Origin: Micromonospora costi
GTDB lineage: Bacteria > Actinomycetota > Actinomycetes > Mycobacteriales > Micromonosporaceae
Length of the DNA stretch: 64,000 nucleotides
Direction: 5' to 3'
Assembly: GCF_003626655.1 (NCBI RefSeq)
Contig: NZ_RBAN01000004.1
Location: forward strand, 773,445-837,444
Shown here: in pieces, positions 24,741 through 35,352 of the stretch
Position numbering within the stretch: position 1 is the first letter of the stretch
Layout: each line of letters opens with the position of its first letter
Made by a program: the position numbers and the translations under genes
The notes under the pieces: generated by a model
What the model was told of the DNA's origin: nothing
What the model saw: the letters and a program-made list of their open reading frames with translations, nothing else
The model's database searches: none

Positions 24741-25364
24741 TCAAGCACGCTCGGGTAGACCGCTGCAGTCTTTGGGGGCTTTGCTCGGCGAGTCGTCGGG
24801 TGCGGCCGTGATGCCGAGGGACGCGGCGATGCCGGGGATGACGAGTTGGCGGAACACGGCGTCCATCTGCTGTGGCGGGTAGGGCTCGCGGTCGTCGGCC
24901 CACCGGCCAAGCAGTGCCAGGTATGACCCGACGACGCTGTCGACCGCGATCTCGATCGGCACGACCGCGTCCGGGCGGGCGCGTGATTCGAGGTCTTCGC
25001 GGACCAGGTCGACCAGCACCTGACGGATCCGGTTGTGTACCACGGTCCCGCCGCGACGGCCCAGTAGCGCTCGGAGCAGTTCGCGTTGCTCATGGACGTG
25101 TTCGAACAGGGCCCGGCTGAAGCCGAATAACCGTCCACCGCTGGCATCACGCTGTGCGCGCAGGAAGTCCGCGACCGCGTCGAGGGTGGTGTAGAGGACG
25201 TGCTGCTTATCGGTGTAGTGGGTGTAGAACGTGGACCGGCCGATGTCGGCCCGCTCGATGATTTCCGCGACGGTGACCGCGTCGTACCCCTTCTCCAGCA
25301 TCAGAGTGACCAGGGCGCGGTGAATCGCCTCGCGGGTACGGCGCACTCGCCGGTCCACTGCCAT
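24741..25364 (-). CDS. TetR-family repressor of the ABC genes
   Basis: I choose ATG 25364 (207 residues), which has GAGGGA just upstream and starts AVDRRVRRTREAIHRALVTL right at the first helix. Upstream in-frame starts at 25439 would overlap the divergent promoter. The helix-turn-helix ends IGRSTFYTHYTDKQHVLY, and the C-terminal part resembles TetR_C_7-type domains. It is 103 bases from the divergent ABC ATPase gene, and a dyad at 25440-25453 may be its operator. Confidence 0.9.
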   Translation of the reverse strand: MAVDRRVRRTREAIHRALVTLMLEKGYDAVTVAEIIERADIGRSTFYTHYTDKQHVLYTTLDAVADFLRAQRDASGGRLFGFSRALFEHVHEQRELLRALLGRRGGTVVHNRIRQVLVDLVREDLESRARPDAVVPIEIAVDSVVGSYLALLGRWADDREPYPPQQMDAVFRQLVIPGIAASLGITAAPDDSPSKAPKDCSGLPERA

Positions 25365-25439
25365 GCGTCCCTCATTTCCGGTCAGTCCGACGGCGCGTGT
25401 CCGGTATCGCACACGCACGTTGATCTGCTCATTGACCAT

Positions 25440-25453
25440 TCCAGGTTACTGGA
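25440..25453. promoter_or_regulatory. Candidate TetR operator before the ABC genes
   Basis: TCCAG-GTTA-CTGGA is a perfect 5-bp dyad 14 bases before the ATPase ATG (25468). There is no Shine-Dalgarno sequence there, so the transcript may be nearly leaderless and the dyad would lie in its promoter. Confidence 0.4.
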
Positions 25454-25467
25454 CCCACCATCCGTTT

Positions 25468-26178
25468 ATGAACATAGCGTCCAACAACGAGGCGGTGCTC
25501 GCGGTCCGATCCGCGACCAAGGTCTACGCCACGGCCGGCGGTGACTTCCCGGCGCTGCGCGAGGTCGACCTGCGCGTGGCCCCCGGAGAATTCGTGACGA
25601 TCGTTGGCCGTTCCGGCAGTGGCAAGACGACGCTGCTGAACCTGCTCGCCGGGATCGACCGCCCCACTTCCGGTGAGGTGTGGGTTGGCGGCACCGGGGT
25701 GCACGCGCTGCCGGAGCGGCGCCTGGCGGCGTGGCGGGGCCGCACGGTCGGTCTGGTCTTCCAGTTCTTCCAACTGCTACCCACGTTGACTGTCGCGGAG
25801 AACGTGATGCTCCCGATGGACTTCTGCGACACCGTCCCGGCCCGGCAACGCCGCTCGACCGCAATGCACCTGCTGGACCAGGTCGGGATCGCCGAGCAGG
25901 CCGAAAAACTGCCGGCGGCCCTGTCCGGTGGGCAGCAGCAGCGCGCCGCGATCGCCCGAGCCTTGGCCAACGACCCGCCGGTCATACTCGCCGACGAGCC
26001 GACCGGCAACCTGGATTCGACCACCGCCGCCGCGGTTCTGGACCTGTTCACCGGGCTAGCGCGCGCGGGGAAGGCGGTGGTGATGGTGACCCACGAGCGG
26101 GACCTGTCCGGCTACGCCGACCGGCAAGTGACCCTGGCCGACGGCCGGATCGACACCGACCTGGCGGTGCCGGCATGA
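25468..26178 (+). CDS. ABC transporter ATP-binding protein, MacB/LolD type
   Basis: The 236-residue ATPase has Walker A GRSGSGKTTLL, Q-loop VFQFFQLLPTLTVAENV, signature LSGGQQQRAAIARAL, Walker B VILADEPTGNLD and switch VTHE. These are hallmarks of the MacB/LolD/FtsE clan. It pairs with the large FtsX-type permease that starts within its stop codon (ATGA). Such systems do mechanotransmission or export of lipoproteins, peptides or drugs. The divergent TetR gene suggests ligand-inducible expression. Confidence 0.95.
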   Translation: MNIASNNEAVLAVRSATKVYATAGGDFPALREVDLRVAPGEFVTIVGRSGSGKTTLLNLLAGIDRPTSGEVWVGGTGVHALPERRLAAWRGRTVGLVFQFFQLLPTLTVAENVMLPMDFCDTVPARQRRSTAMHLLDQVGIAEQAEKLPAALSGGQQQRAAIARALANDPPVILADEPTGNLDSTTAAAVLDLFTGLARAGKAVVMVTHERDLSGYADRQVTLADGRIDTDLAVPA

Positions 26179-28556
26179 GCCGCCCCCGTACCGTCAAAAT
26201 CGTCCGCGACCTGTGGGCGGCGCGGGGCCGGGTGACGGTCATGGTGCTGGCAATCGCGGTCGCCCTCACCGGCGTCGCCGCGCTGCTGGTCGCGCGGGCC
26301 GTCATCACCCGGGAAGCCGCCGCCGCCTATGCCAGCACGAACCCGGCGGCGGCGACCCTCGACGTCGACGACGGTGTCGATCCGGCGTTGCTGGCCGCCG
26401 TCCGGACCCGGCCCGGAATCGCCGACGCCACCACCCGGCAGACCGTCACCACCCGGGTACTCGTCGACGGGCAGTGGCGGCGGATGCTGCTGTTCGTCGT
26501 CGACCCCGCCGATGCGCTGACCATCGCCAAGTTCCGGGTGGAGTCCGGCTCCTGGCCACCCACCGACGACGGGCTGCTGATCGAGCGCGCCGCCGACACG
26601 ATCCTGCGCGCCGGGACCGGCGACGCCCTTATGGTCGCCGGGCCGGACGGCTCCACCACCTCGATCCGCGTCGACGGCACCGTCTACGACCCGGCGCTGG
26701 CACCGGCCGCCCAGGAACGCAGCGGCTACGGCTACCTCACCCCGACAGCGTTGGCTCGCCTGGGTTTCACCCCGGTCGCCGACCAGTTGAAGATCACCGT
26801 TACCGACCGCTCTGCCGTGGACTCCACGGCGCGTGACCTCGCCGCCTGGCTGACCGCGAACGGGCACGTGGTGCACGAGATCCAGGCGCCGCCGTTCCAG
26901 CACCCACACCAGCGGCAAACGAACGCGGTCACCGCACTGTTCCTGGCGTTCGCCGCCGCCGCGCTCGTCCTGGCCGCGGTGCTGGTCGCCGCCACACTCG
27001 GCGGAATGCTCGCCGCGCAGACCCGCCAGATCGGCGCCATGAAGACCGTCGGCGCCACCACCGGGCAACTGCTACGCATGTACCTGACCGCCACCGCCGC
27101 GACCGCCGTGGTCGCGACCTTGCTGGCCGTGGGACCGGGCCTGCTTGCCGGGTACGGCCTGGTCGACCTCGTCGGCACGCTGCTCAACATCGACATCGCG
27201 GACCGGTCGCTGCCGTGGTGGGTGCCGGTTGGCATTGTCGCCAGTGGTGTCGGTATCCCGGTCCTGGTCGCGCTGGTGCCGATCCTGCGCGCCGCCCGGA
27301 TCACCGTTCGCGCCGCGCTCGACGACCACGGCACTGGTGGCCGGGTCGGGCTGCGGCGCACCGACCGGTGGCTCGCCCGGCTGCGTGGCAACCGCACCAC
27401 CCTGCTCGCGGTGCGGAACCTGACCCGGCGGCGCGGCCGGCTCGCGCTCACTGTGCTGCTGCTGGCCGCGGGTGGGGCGTTGTTCACCGCCGGGCTCAAC
27501 TCCGCGACGGCCTGGCGGGCCTGGGTGGACCAGGGCATGGATCGCCGTGCCTACGACGCCGAACTGCAACTCACCGAACCGGTCCTCGCCGAGCCGGTCG
27601 TGGCCGCCGCGCGTGCCGTACCCGGTGTCACCTCGGTGGAGGCGGTGCTCAGCGTCGCCGCCACCCCCGCCGATGTGGCGGGCCGGGTCGAGGTGCAACG
27701 CACCTATCCCGACGGCGGGCACGGCAGCTTCACCCTCACCGGCATCCGACCCGACACCGCGATGGTCCGCTTCGATGTGCGGGCCGGGCGGTGGCTGCGG
27801 GCCGGCGACCGTACCGCCGTCGTGCTGAACCAGGACGCGGCCAGCCGCCTCGGCAACCCGGCGATCGGCTCCGAGGTCGGCATCGCCGTCGACGGGCGAG
27901 CCGGCCGCTGGCGAGTCGTCGGGACGGTAGCCGAGGTCGGCGGCCCGGCCACCGCCTACACCATCCCCGACGCCATGACCCCGATCATCGCCGCCGACCA
28001 GGTCAACGCCCTACGCTACCGGTTCGACGGCACCGACCCGCGCGCCGTCACCGACCGGGTCGAGACCGCGGTCGCGGGCACCGGCGCCACCGTCGTGGCC
28101 ACCATGCCGACCACCGAACTGCGCAACGCGGTCGACGGACACGTCGTCATCTTCGTGTACGTCCTGGTCGTCCTCGCCGCCCTCATGGCCACTGTCGGAC
28201 TGCTCGGCCTCGCCTCCGCGATGAGCATCACCGTGATCGAACGCACCCGCGAGTACGGCATCATGCAGGCCATCGGCGCCACCCCACACACCATCCGCCG
28301 GCTTGTGCTCACCGAAGGCGCCATCACCGGCATCATCGGCTGCCTCGTCGCCATCGCCGCGGGCATCCCGCTGTCCACGATGATCGGTGACCTGCTCGGA
28401 AACCTCTCCTTCGGGCTGCCAGTACCGCTGCGGATCGCTCCCGGCGGGCTGGGCGCCTGGCTGCTCCTGGTCATCACCGGCGCGATCGGCGCCACCCTCA
28501 CCGCCGCGCAACGCGCCGCCCGTCTCACCATCCGCGAAACCCTCACCTACCAGTAA
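26175..28556 (+). CDS. FtsX-like ABC permease
   Basis: ATG 26175 overlaps the ATPase stop by four bases and gives 793 residues. One N-terminal helix is followed by an extracytoplasmic domain. Three helices form the first FtsX unit (about residues 250-380; LFLAFAAAALVLAAVLVAAT, GAMKTVGATTGQLLRMYL). A second repeat has another extracytoplasmic domain and a final FtsX unit (YGIMQAIGATPHTIRRLVLTEG). This duplicated architecture is usual for actinobacterial MacB-like permeases. No signal for substrate is seen; the small peptide gene at 28571 follows. Confidence 0.93.
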   Translation: MSRPRTVKIVRDLWAARGRVTVMVLAIAVALTGVAALLVARAVITREAAAAYASTNPAAATLDVDDGVDPALLAAVRTRPGIADATTRQTVTTRVLVDGQWRRMLLFVVDPADALTIAKFRVESGSWPPTDDGLLIERAADTILRAGTGDALMVAGPDGSTTSIRVDGTVYDPALAPAAQERSGYGYLTPTALARLGFTPVADQLKITVTDRSAVDSTARDLAAWLTANGHVVHEIQAPPFQHPHQRQTNAVTALFLAFAAAALVLAAVLVAATLGGMLAAQTRQIGAMKTVGATTGQLLRMYLTATAATAVVATLLAVGPGLLAGYGLVDLVGTLLNIDIADRSLPWWVPVGIVASGVGIPVLVALVPILRAARITVRAALDDHGTGGRVGLRRTDRWLARLRGNRTTLLAVRNLTRRRGRLALTVLLLAAGGALFTAGLNSATAWRAWVDQGMDRRAYDAELQLTEPVLAEPVVAAARAVPGVTSVEAVLSVAATPADVAGRVEVQRTYPDGGHGSFTLTGIRPDTAMVRFDVRAGRWLRAGDRTAVVLNQDAASRLGNPAIGSEVGIAVDGRAGRWRVVGTVAEVGGPATAYTIPDAMTPIIAADQVNALRYRFDGTDPRAVTDRVETAVAGTGATVVATMPTTELRNAVDGHVVIFVYVLVVLAALMATVGLLGLASAMSITVIERTREYGIMQAIGATPHTIRRLVLTEGAITGIIGCLVAIAAGIPLSTMIGDLLGNLSFGLPVPLRIAPGGLGAWLLLVITGAIGATLTAAQRAARLTIRETLTYQ

Positions 28557-28570
28557 CCGGAGCTGACGCC

Positions 28571-28687
28571 ATGACCCGACGCACCCGCATCACCCTCATC
28601 GCCGCAGCCACCGTCACTGCCCTACTCGCGTGTGCCTTCGGATTCCGCTGGATCGCCAGCACCGTGATGGAGCTGCACGGCGGCTGA
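28571..28687 (+). CDS. 38-residue single-span membrane peptide
   Basis: ATG 28571, 14 bases after the permease stop, opens 38 codons: a basic N-terminus (TRRTRI), one hydrophobic segment (TLIAAATVTALLACAFGF) and a short tail ending MELHGG. CGGAGCTGACGCC upstream contains a weak GGAG ribosome site. The codon use matches neighbours. It could be an accessory subunit of the ABC system, by analogy to small membrane proteins bound to transporters; this is inference. Confidence 0.6.
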   Translation: MTRRTRITLIAAATVTALLACAFGFRWIASTVMELHGG

Positions 28688-28709
28688 GCGCACGGCAGCA
28701 CGCTGGCGG

Positions 28710-29438
28710 TCAGGGTTCGTGGTGGCCGGCCCAGGAGCCCCGGACGTGGCCGATGTGGCGTCGCATCAGCGCCGCTGCCCCCGGCGCATCGCCGGCCACC
28801 ACCAGATCGACGATCTGCTCGTGCTCGGCGGCCGAACGCCCGAGCTCGCCACGCTCGGCGAGCTCTTGCAGGCCGTACAGCCGGCTGCGGGCCCGCAGGT
28901 TCCCGACCACGTCGATGAGATGCCGGTTGCCGGCGAGGGCGAGCAGCGAGAGATGGAAGCGCCGGTCGACCTCGACGTAGCCGATGAGGTCGCCGGTTTC
29001 GGCGAGGCGCTCCACCTCCTTCGTCAGGGGGCGTAGCTCCTCGACCGCCGCCCGGGTGGGCTCGTTGATGGCCCGGGCGATCTCGGCCACGGTGGGCACC
29101 TCGATCAGCGCGCGCAGCGAGGTGATCTCGTCCAGATCCCGGTCGCTCAGCTCCTTGACCCGGAAGCCCTTGTTTCGAACGATCGTGACCAGTTCCTCGT
29201 TGGCGAGGTCGAGCATCGCTTCGCGCACCGGCGTGGCGGAAACACCGAACTGCTCTGCGAGCATCGGCACGGAGTACAGCACGCCGGCGCGCAGTTGCCC
29301 TGTGATGACCGCGCCACGCAGGGTATGGGCGATCTCCTGTCGAAGGTTGGGCCGGCCTCCCAACTGCGGCAAGGAGAGCTCGTCCGGGGCCAGGCGCCCG
29401 GCGGCGTCCGTCACGGTCTCACTCCTTGTCCTCTTCAT
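28710..29438 (-). CDS. GntR/FadR-family regulator of the hydroxyproline locus
   Basis: The 242-residue protein has a winged helix-turn-helix (residues 30-95; LRQEIAHTLRGAVITGQLRAG, then FGVSATPVREAMLDLANEELV) and a FCD ligand domain with metal-binding type residues in RRFHLSLLALAGNRHL and RRHIGHV. It starts at ATG 29438, overlapping the stop of the racemase gene by four bases, so it ends the livK-to-racemase operon. It probably senses a hydroxyproline or its product. Related FadR-type regulators control hydroxyproline catabolism in other bacteria. Confidence 0.92.
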   Translation of the reverse strand: MKRTRSETVTDAAGRLAPDELSLPQLGGRPNLRQEIAHTLRGAVITGQLRAGVLYSVPMLAEQFGVSATPVREAMLDLANEELVTIVRNKGFRVKELSDRDLDEITSLRALIEVPTVAEIARAINEPTRAAVEELRPLTKEVERLAETGDLIGYVEVDRRFHLSLLALAGNRHLIDVVGNLRARSRLYGLQELAERGELGRSAAEHEQIVDLVVAGDAPGAAALMRRHIGHVRGSWAGHHEP

Positions 29439-30445
29439 CGCAGGGTGAATCCCAGCCCGACGGGATCGTTGGCCTCAAGGACGAAATGGTGTTCGCCGGT
29501 GCGGTAGGCCATCCCTCGCACCTCTGAAACGTAGGCCGGGCGACCCTCTGCTTCCAACTCCCGCACGACGCGGCCCAGGAACCGTGTTCCGACCACCGAG
29601 TCGTGCGTCAGCACCTGATCAGGGGCGAGTTGCCCCGACGATGCTAGCAGCGCGATCCGCGCGGAGGTGCCTGACCCGCACGGTGACCGGTCGACCTCCC
29701 CGTCGGCGAAGACGGTGATGTTGCGCTGGTGGGGGCCGTCGGGCCGGGGGCCGAGATCGTCGAACAGGATGGTGCCGTAGATGCCGTCGAGCCGCGGTTC
29801 GCTCGGGTGCCTGGCCCATTCGGTCCCGTTGAGTTTCCACGTGATTTCGCGGCCGAGCGCCAGCAGGTCACCATAATGCTCGGGGTCGACCGACAGCCTG
29901 AGGGCCGAGGCGTCGACGGAGGCGTAGATGGCGCCTCCGTAGCTGATGTCCGCGCGCACCGGGCCGCGGCTGGTGTTCACGGTGATGCCTTCACCCAGTA
30001 CGTACGCGGGCACGTTGCGGAAGCTGACCTCGCGGACCTCGCCGGCCATGCAGGTGACGGTGGCCGTGACGCGACCTGACGGTACGTCGATCACCACGTC
30101 GGTTTCCCCGTCCGGGGCGGCGTTCACGAGCCCGCTGCGGGCGGCCCACACACCCAGCGCGATGGTGCCGTGTCCGCACGCCGTCGAGTAGCCGTCCTTG
30201 TGCCAGAACAGCACCCCGAAGTGTGCGCCCTCGTCGTCGGGCGGCACGAGGAAGCAGCCGTACATGTCGGCGTGGCCACGAGGTTCGTTGACCAGGAGCC
30301 GGCGTACCGCGTCGACCTGTTCGTCGCGCTGAGCGTGCGCGCGCCGTTCCAGTACGGTGGCGCCGGGAATCTCCGGGACGCCTTCGGTGACGATGCGGAA
30401 GGGCTCTCCCGCCGTGTGGTAGTCGGTGGCACGGATGTCCCGCAT
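29435..30445 (-). CDS. Proline racemase-family enzyme (hydroxyproline 2-epimerase-like)
   Basis: The 336-residue enzyme has both catalytic cysteines: Cys90 in STACGHGTIALG and Cys256 in DRSPCGSGTSA. Having both argues for racemase or epimerase activity and against trans-3-hydroxyproline dehydratase, where the first is Thr or Ser. The start DIRATDYHTAGEPFRIVTEG is the family signature. Four bases separate it from livF, and it overlaps gntR. A 2-epimerase acting on trans-4- or trans-3-hydroxy-L-proline is most likely; proline itself is the alternative. Confidence 0.92.
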   Translation of the reverse strand: MRDIRATDYHTAGEPFRIVTEGVPEIPGATVLERRAHAQRDEQVDAVRRLLVNEPRGHADMYGCFLVPPDDEGAHFGVLFWHKDGYSTACGHGTIALGVWAARSGLVNAAPDGETDVVIDVPSGRVTATVTCMAGEVREVSFRNVPAYVLGEGITVNTSRGPVRADISYGGAIYASVDASALRLSVDPEHYGDLLALGREITWKLNGTEWARHPSEPRLDGIYGTILFDDLGPRPDGPHQRNITVFADGEVDRSPCGSGTSARIALLASSGQLAPDQVLTHDSVVGTRFLGRVVRELEAEGRPAYVSEVRGMAYRTGEHHFVLEANDPVGLGFTLR

Positions 30446-30449
30446 CGCC

Positions 30450-31178
30450 TCAGGCCCCCAGGTACGCCTCGACCACGCGGGAGTCGCGCGCGAGCTCGCG
30501 GGCCGCTCCCTGCAGGGTGATGACGCCGTTCTCCACGACGTACGCCCGGTGCGCGATCTTGAGCGCGGCGCGGGCGTTCTGCTCGACGAGCAGCACCGTG
30601 GTGCCGTCGGTGTTGATCTGGCGGATCAGGTTCATGATCTGTGCCACCATGAGTGGTGCGAGCCCCATCGAGGGTTCGTCCAGCATCAGCAGTTTGGGCC
30701 CCGCGACCAGCGCGCGACCGACGGCGAGCATCTGCTGCTCGCCGCCGGACAGGTTCCCGCCCTGCTGGTTGCGCCGCTCGGCGAGCCGCGGCAGCAGGGC
30801 GTAGACCTCGTCGATCCGGCGGCTGACCACGGCCTTGTCGCTCACCAGGTAGCCGCCGAGTTGCAGGTTCTCGTGGACGGTCAACCGGGAGAAGATGCGT
30901 CGTCCCTCCGGCACGTGCACGACCCCGGCGCCGACGATCTCCCACGGCTTGGCCTTGGTGATGTCCCGGCCGAACGCGCGCACGGTGCCGCCGGTGGACC
31001 GCACCACCCCGGAAACGGTGGCGAGCGTACTGGTCTTGCCCGCGCCGTTGTTGCCGAGCAGCGTGATGATCTCGCCCTCGCCGACGGTCAGGGTCAGCCC
31101 CCGGAGGGCATGGATGCGACCATAGTGGACGTCGAGGCCGTCGATTTCGAGTGCCCAGCGGCCGGCGGCGTCACTCAT
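30450..31178 (-). CDS. livF: Branched-chain amino-acid-type ABC ATPase, LivF
   Basis: The 242-residue ATPase shows GNNGAGKTST, LSGGEQQMLAVGRAL, LLMLDEPSMGLAP and the LivF-typical VPEGRRIFSRLTVHENL. It overlaps livG by eight bases. With LivG it powers the import complex. Substrate here is expected to be a hydroxyproline or a related amino acid because the operon continues into the epimerase gene. Confidence 0.95.
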   Translation of the reverse strand: MSDAAGRWALEIDGLDVHYGRIHALRGLTLTVGEGEIITLLGNNGAGKTSTLATVSGVVRSTGGTVRAFGRDITKAKPWEIVGAGVVHVPEGRRIFSRLTVHENLQLGGYLVSDKAVVSRRIDEVYALLPRLAERRNQQGGNLSGGEQQMLAVGRALVAGPKLLMLDEPSMGLAPLMVAQIMNLIRQINTDGTTVLLVEQNARAALKIAHRAYVVENGVITLQGAARELARDSRVVEAYLGA

Positions 31179-31985
31179 GGCTCATCATCTCCTCGTTCGT
31201 GTCCTCCTCGTCGTCGTCCTTGCCGAGGTACGCCTCGATCACGGCCGGGTCGCGGCGTACCTCCTCGGGAGTGCCGTCGGCGATCTCCCGGCCGAAGTTC
31301 AGCACGACGACCCGGCGCGACACCTGCATGACGAGATCCATGTCGTGCTCGATGAGCACGATGGCGATGCCGAGCGCACTGATGCGTTGCAGCAGATCGA
31401 GCAGTTCGCCCTTCTCGCCGTAGTTGAGGCCGGCGGCGGGCTCGTCCAGCAGGAGCACTTTGGGCCCGCGGGCGAGGGCACGGGCGATCTCGACACGCCG
31501 CTGCTCGCCGTATGGAAGGTTCCGCGCGAGACCACCGCGGTCGCCGCGCAGGCCCACGAAGTCGAGCCACCGGTTGGCCTCGTCGGTGGCCTCCCGCTCC
31601 GTTCGCCGGAACCGGGGCGTGTGCAGTAGTGCGTCGAGGGCGTTCTGCCGCAGCCGGAGGTGCGTCCCGGCGCGGACGTTGTCGAGCACTGTCAGCTCAC
31701 CGAACAGGCGCAGGTTCTGGAAGGTGCGCGACATCCCCCGGGCCGCGATCGCGGACGGCCGCAGGCCGGTGATGTCCGCGCCGCGCAGCGTGATCGAGCC
31801 GCCGGTGGGCTTGTAGAAGCCCGTGATGCAGTTGAACGCGCTGGTCTTGCCGGCACCGTTGGGACCGACGAGTGAGAGGACGTCGTCTTCGTAGACCTGG
31901 AAGGTCAGCCCGTCGACGGCCTTCACGCCGCCGAAGTCCAGGTGCAGGTCCTGCACGCGCAGGAGCGGTACGGAATCTCGCGTGC

Positions 31986-31989
<4 letters not shown>
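31171..31989 (-). CDS. livG: Branched-chain amino-acid-type ABC ATPase, LivG
   Basis: The 272-residue protein has Walker A GPNGAGKTSAFNCITGFY, signature LPYGEQRRVEIARAL, Walker B VLLLDEPAAGLN and the long LivG insertion after the Q-loop. The acidic C-terminus ends DDDEEDTNEEMMSHE. It overlaps livM by four bases and livF by eight. Part of the five-gene importer. Confidence 0.95.
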
Positions 31990-33022
<1,033 letters not shown>

Positions 33023-33023
<1 letters not shown>

Positions 33024-33916
33024 CAGACACGCTCCGTAACGCGCTCGCCGAGGATGCCGGTGGGGCGGAGCGTGAGGAAGATGATGAGGAAGCTGAAGGC
33101 GAAGACGTCGCGCCACTGCCCGCCGATCCAGGCGGTGCCGATCGACTCGAGCAGGCCGAGCGTCAGGCCGCCGAGCATCGCGCCCTTGATGTTGCCGATG
33201 CCGCCGATGACGGCCGCGGTGAACGCCTTGAGCCCGATGATGAACCCCATCAGGAAGTCGATCTTCCCGTAGTAGCCGCCGGCCATCACGCCGGCGGCGC
33301 CGGCGAGGGCGGAGCCGATGAAGAAGGTACGCGCGATGACGGCGTCGACGTTGATGCCCATGTACAGGGCCGCCGTCGGGTCCTGGGAGATGGCGCGCAT
33401 GGCCCGCCCGGTCTCGGTCCCCATGACGAGCCACTGGAGGCCGGCCATCAGCAGGATCGCGATCAGGATGAGACTGGCCTGCTGGATGGTGATGCGGGCG
33501 CCGAGCAGATTGACCGGGTCACCCGCCAGCCGGACCGGGTAGACCTCGGGGTTGGGCCCGGCCACCAGCCGCATCCCGTACTCGAGCGCGAACGAGGCGC
33601 CCACCGCGGTGATCAGCACGGAGAGCCGGGGCGCGCCGCGCAGGGGACGGTAGGCAACCCGCTCGAGCAGCAGGCCGGCCGTTCCGGTCACCAGCATCGA
33701 GATGACCATGACGATGAGCAGCGCCACGAAACCGAGGCCGGTCGCCAGCCCGCCGGCGACGCTCAGGACGCCGAAACCGACGAACGCACCGAGCATGTAC
33801 AGGTCGCCGTGGGCGAAGTTGAGGAGCCTGATGATGCCGTACACCATGGTGTAGCCCAGGGCGACCAAGGCGTAGAACGATCCGACGAAGAGACCGTTCC
33901 AGAGGAGTTGGGTCAT
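33023..33916 (-). CDS. livH: Branched-chain amino-acid-type ABC permease, LivH
   Basis: The 297-residue permease has about eight helices and the LivH signatures YTMVYGIIRLLNFAHGDLYM and QDPTAALYMGINVDAVIARTF. It starts 69 bases after livK. The livK-livH gap holds a GC-rich inverted repeat (around 33946-33972), which could attenuate transcription so that the binding protein is made in excess. Confidence 0.95.
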
Positions 33917-33985
33917 GGGAGTCCTTCGGGGCGGGGAACCCCCCGGCGGCGCGCTCCGGGGAGGGCGCCGTCGGGAGCGGGCGAC

Positions 33986-35158
33986 CTACTGCAGGGTGTC
34001 CTTGAGGACGATCTTGCCGTTCTCCACCACGAGGATCTGGAAGCCACCGCTGGAGAGCGTGTGGTCGGGCGTGAACTTCAGCGGCCCGGAGAACAGTTGG
34101 AAACCGTCGATCCCCTCGAGTGCCTTGATGACGGCGTCACCGTCGGTCGAGCCGGCCTGCTTGACCGCCTCGGCGGCCACCCGGACCGCGTCGTAGGCCT
34201 GGGTGGAGTACGGACCGGGGGCGGCACCGAACTTGCTCTTGTAGTCCGCGATCCACTTGTCGGCGCCCTGGATCGTGTCCGGCGTCTGCGTCATGGTGGC
34301 GAAGACGCCTGCGGCGGCCTCGGGGCCGGCGATGTCCACCAGCTTCTGGTCGACCGACCCGTCGGCGACCATGATGTTGCCCTTGTAGCCCGCCTGCCGC
34401 AGCTGGCGGATGATCAGGCCACCCTCCTGGTAGTAGCCGGTCCAGTAGATGAAGTCCGGCTGACCCTTCAGGATGGCGTTGACGTTGGCGCTGTAGTCGC
34501 TCTCCCCCGCGGTGACCGACTCGCGTCCGGCGAGCGCCGGCGAGCCGGCCAGCAGCTTGGCGGTGGTGTCGGCGATGTCCTTCGAGTAGCTGGTGTTGTC
34601 GTCCATGAGGGCGACCTTGGTGGCGCCCACCTTCTTCATGAACTTGAGCGCCGCGTCTGACTGCTGGGCGCCGGTGCCGTTGATCAGGAAGACGTTCTTC
34701 TTGTGCTGCGCGACCAGCTCGTTGGAGTTGGCGGCCGGGATGAGCATCGGCACGCCGGCCTTCTCGAAGATCGGCAGCGTCGGGAGCGTCGCGCTGGAGC
34801 AGTAGCCGCCGACCGAGATCTTCACGCCCGCGGTGACCAGCTTGTTGGCGCCGGCCGTGGCACTCTTGGCGTCGCACGCCTCGTCCTCGACCTTGAGCTC
34901 GAGCTTGCGCCCGTTGACGCCGCCCGTGCCGTTGATCTCGTCGACGGCGAGCTGCGCGCCGTTCTTCATGTACGGCCCGATGGCCGAGCTGCTGCCGGAC
35001 AGCGGAGTCAGCATGCCGAGGACGATCGGCCCGTCGTCCGACTTCTCGCCCCCTCCCGAGGCGAGACCGTTGCCACAGGCGGAGAGCAGCATGGCCGCCA
35101 CCGCCGCACTGCCCACGAGGGCGACTCGCGACAGCCGGCGGGTGAGGTATGACGTCAT
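33986..35158 (-). CDS. livK: Branched-chain amino-acid-type substrate-binding lipoprotein, LivK
   Basis: The 390-residue product has a lipoprotein signal peptide with lipobox LLSACGN and a periplasmic-binding fold starting GPIVLGMLTPLSGSSSAIGPY. It is the first gene of the importer operon, divergent from the aconitase X genes. Family members bind branched-chain amino acids, amides or aromatic acids. Here the flanking catabolic genes suggest a hydroxyproline ligand; that is inference. Confidence 0.94.
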   Translation of the reverse strand: MTSYLTRRLSRVALVGSAAVAAMLLSACGNGLASGGGEKSDDGPIVLGMLTPLSGSSSAIGPYMKNGAQLAVDEINGTGGVNGRKLELKVEDEACDAKSATAGANKLVTAGVKISVGGYCSSATLPTLPIFEKAGVPMLIPAANSNELVAQHKKNVFLINGTGAQQSDAALKFMKKVGATKVALMDDNTSYSKDIADTTAKLLAGSPALAGRESVTAGESDYSANVNAILKGQPDFIYWTGYYQEGGLIIRQLRQAGYKGNIMVADGSVDQKLVDIAGPEAAAGVFATMTQTPDTIQGADKWIADYKSKFGAAPGPYSTQAYDAVRVAAEAVKQAGSTDGDAVIKALEGIDGFQLFSGPLKFTPDHTLSSGGFQILVVENGKIVLKDTLQ

Positions 35159-35352
35159 TGTCCAAACTCACTTCCCTCAGGGACCGACACAGTGGACGGC
35201 CAGGTAGCGACTGGTATCACTGCTGTGTGACGTAGCACCGCACTATGGCACACGACACAAAATTGCTCCAAGAGTGCACGTGGGGGTGTTATCGACGCGT
35301 GATTTGAGCCCGGCGGTCTGCTGTGTAATGTTTTACTGGCTGCCACGGAAGG
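35159..35352. promoter_or_regulatory. Divergent control region of the hydroxyproline locus
   Basis: This stretch between livK and the aldehyde dehydrogenase remnant is distinctly richer in A/T (for example 35252-35262 and 35325-35336). It must carry both promoters. Repeated GTGTG/CACAC pieces (35224, 35252) may be half-sites for the GntR protein, but I could not find a perfect dyad. Confidence 0.45.

Noticed and set aside
33946..33985. GC-rich inverted repeat between livK and livH as a terminator
   Set aside because: The stem is short and imperfect. I mention it as a possible attenuator under livH but not as a separate feature.
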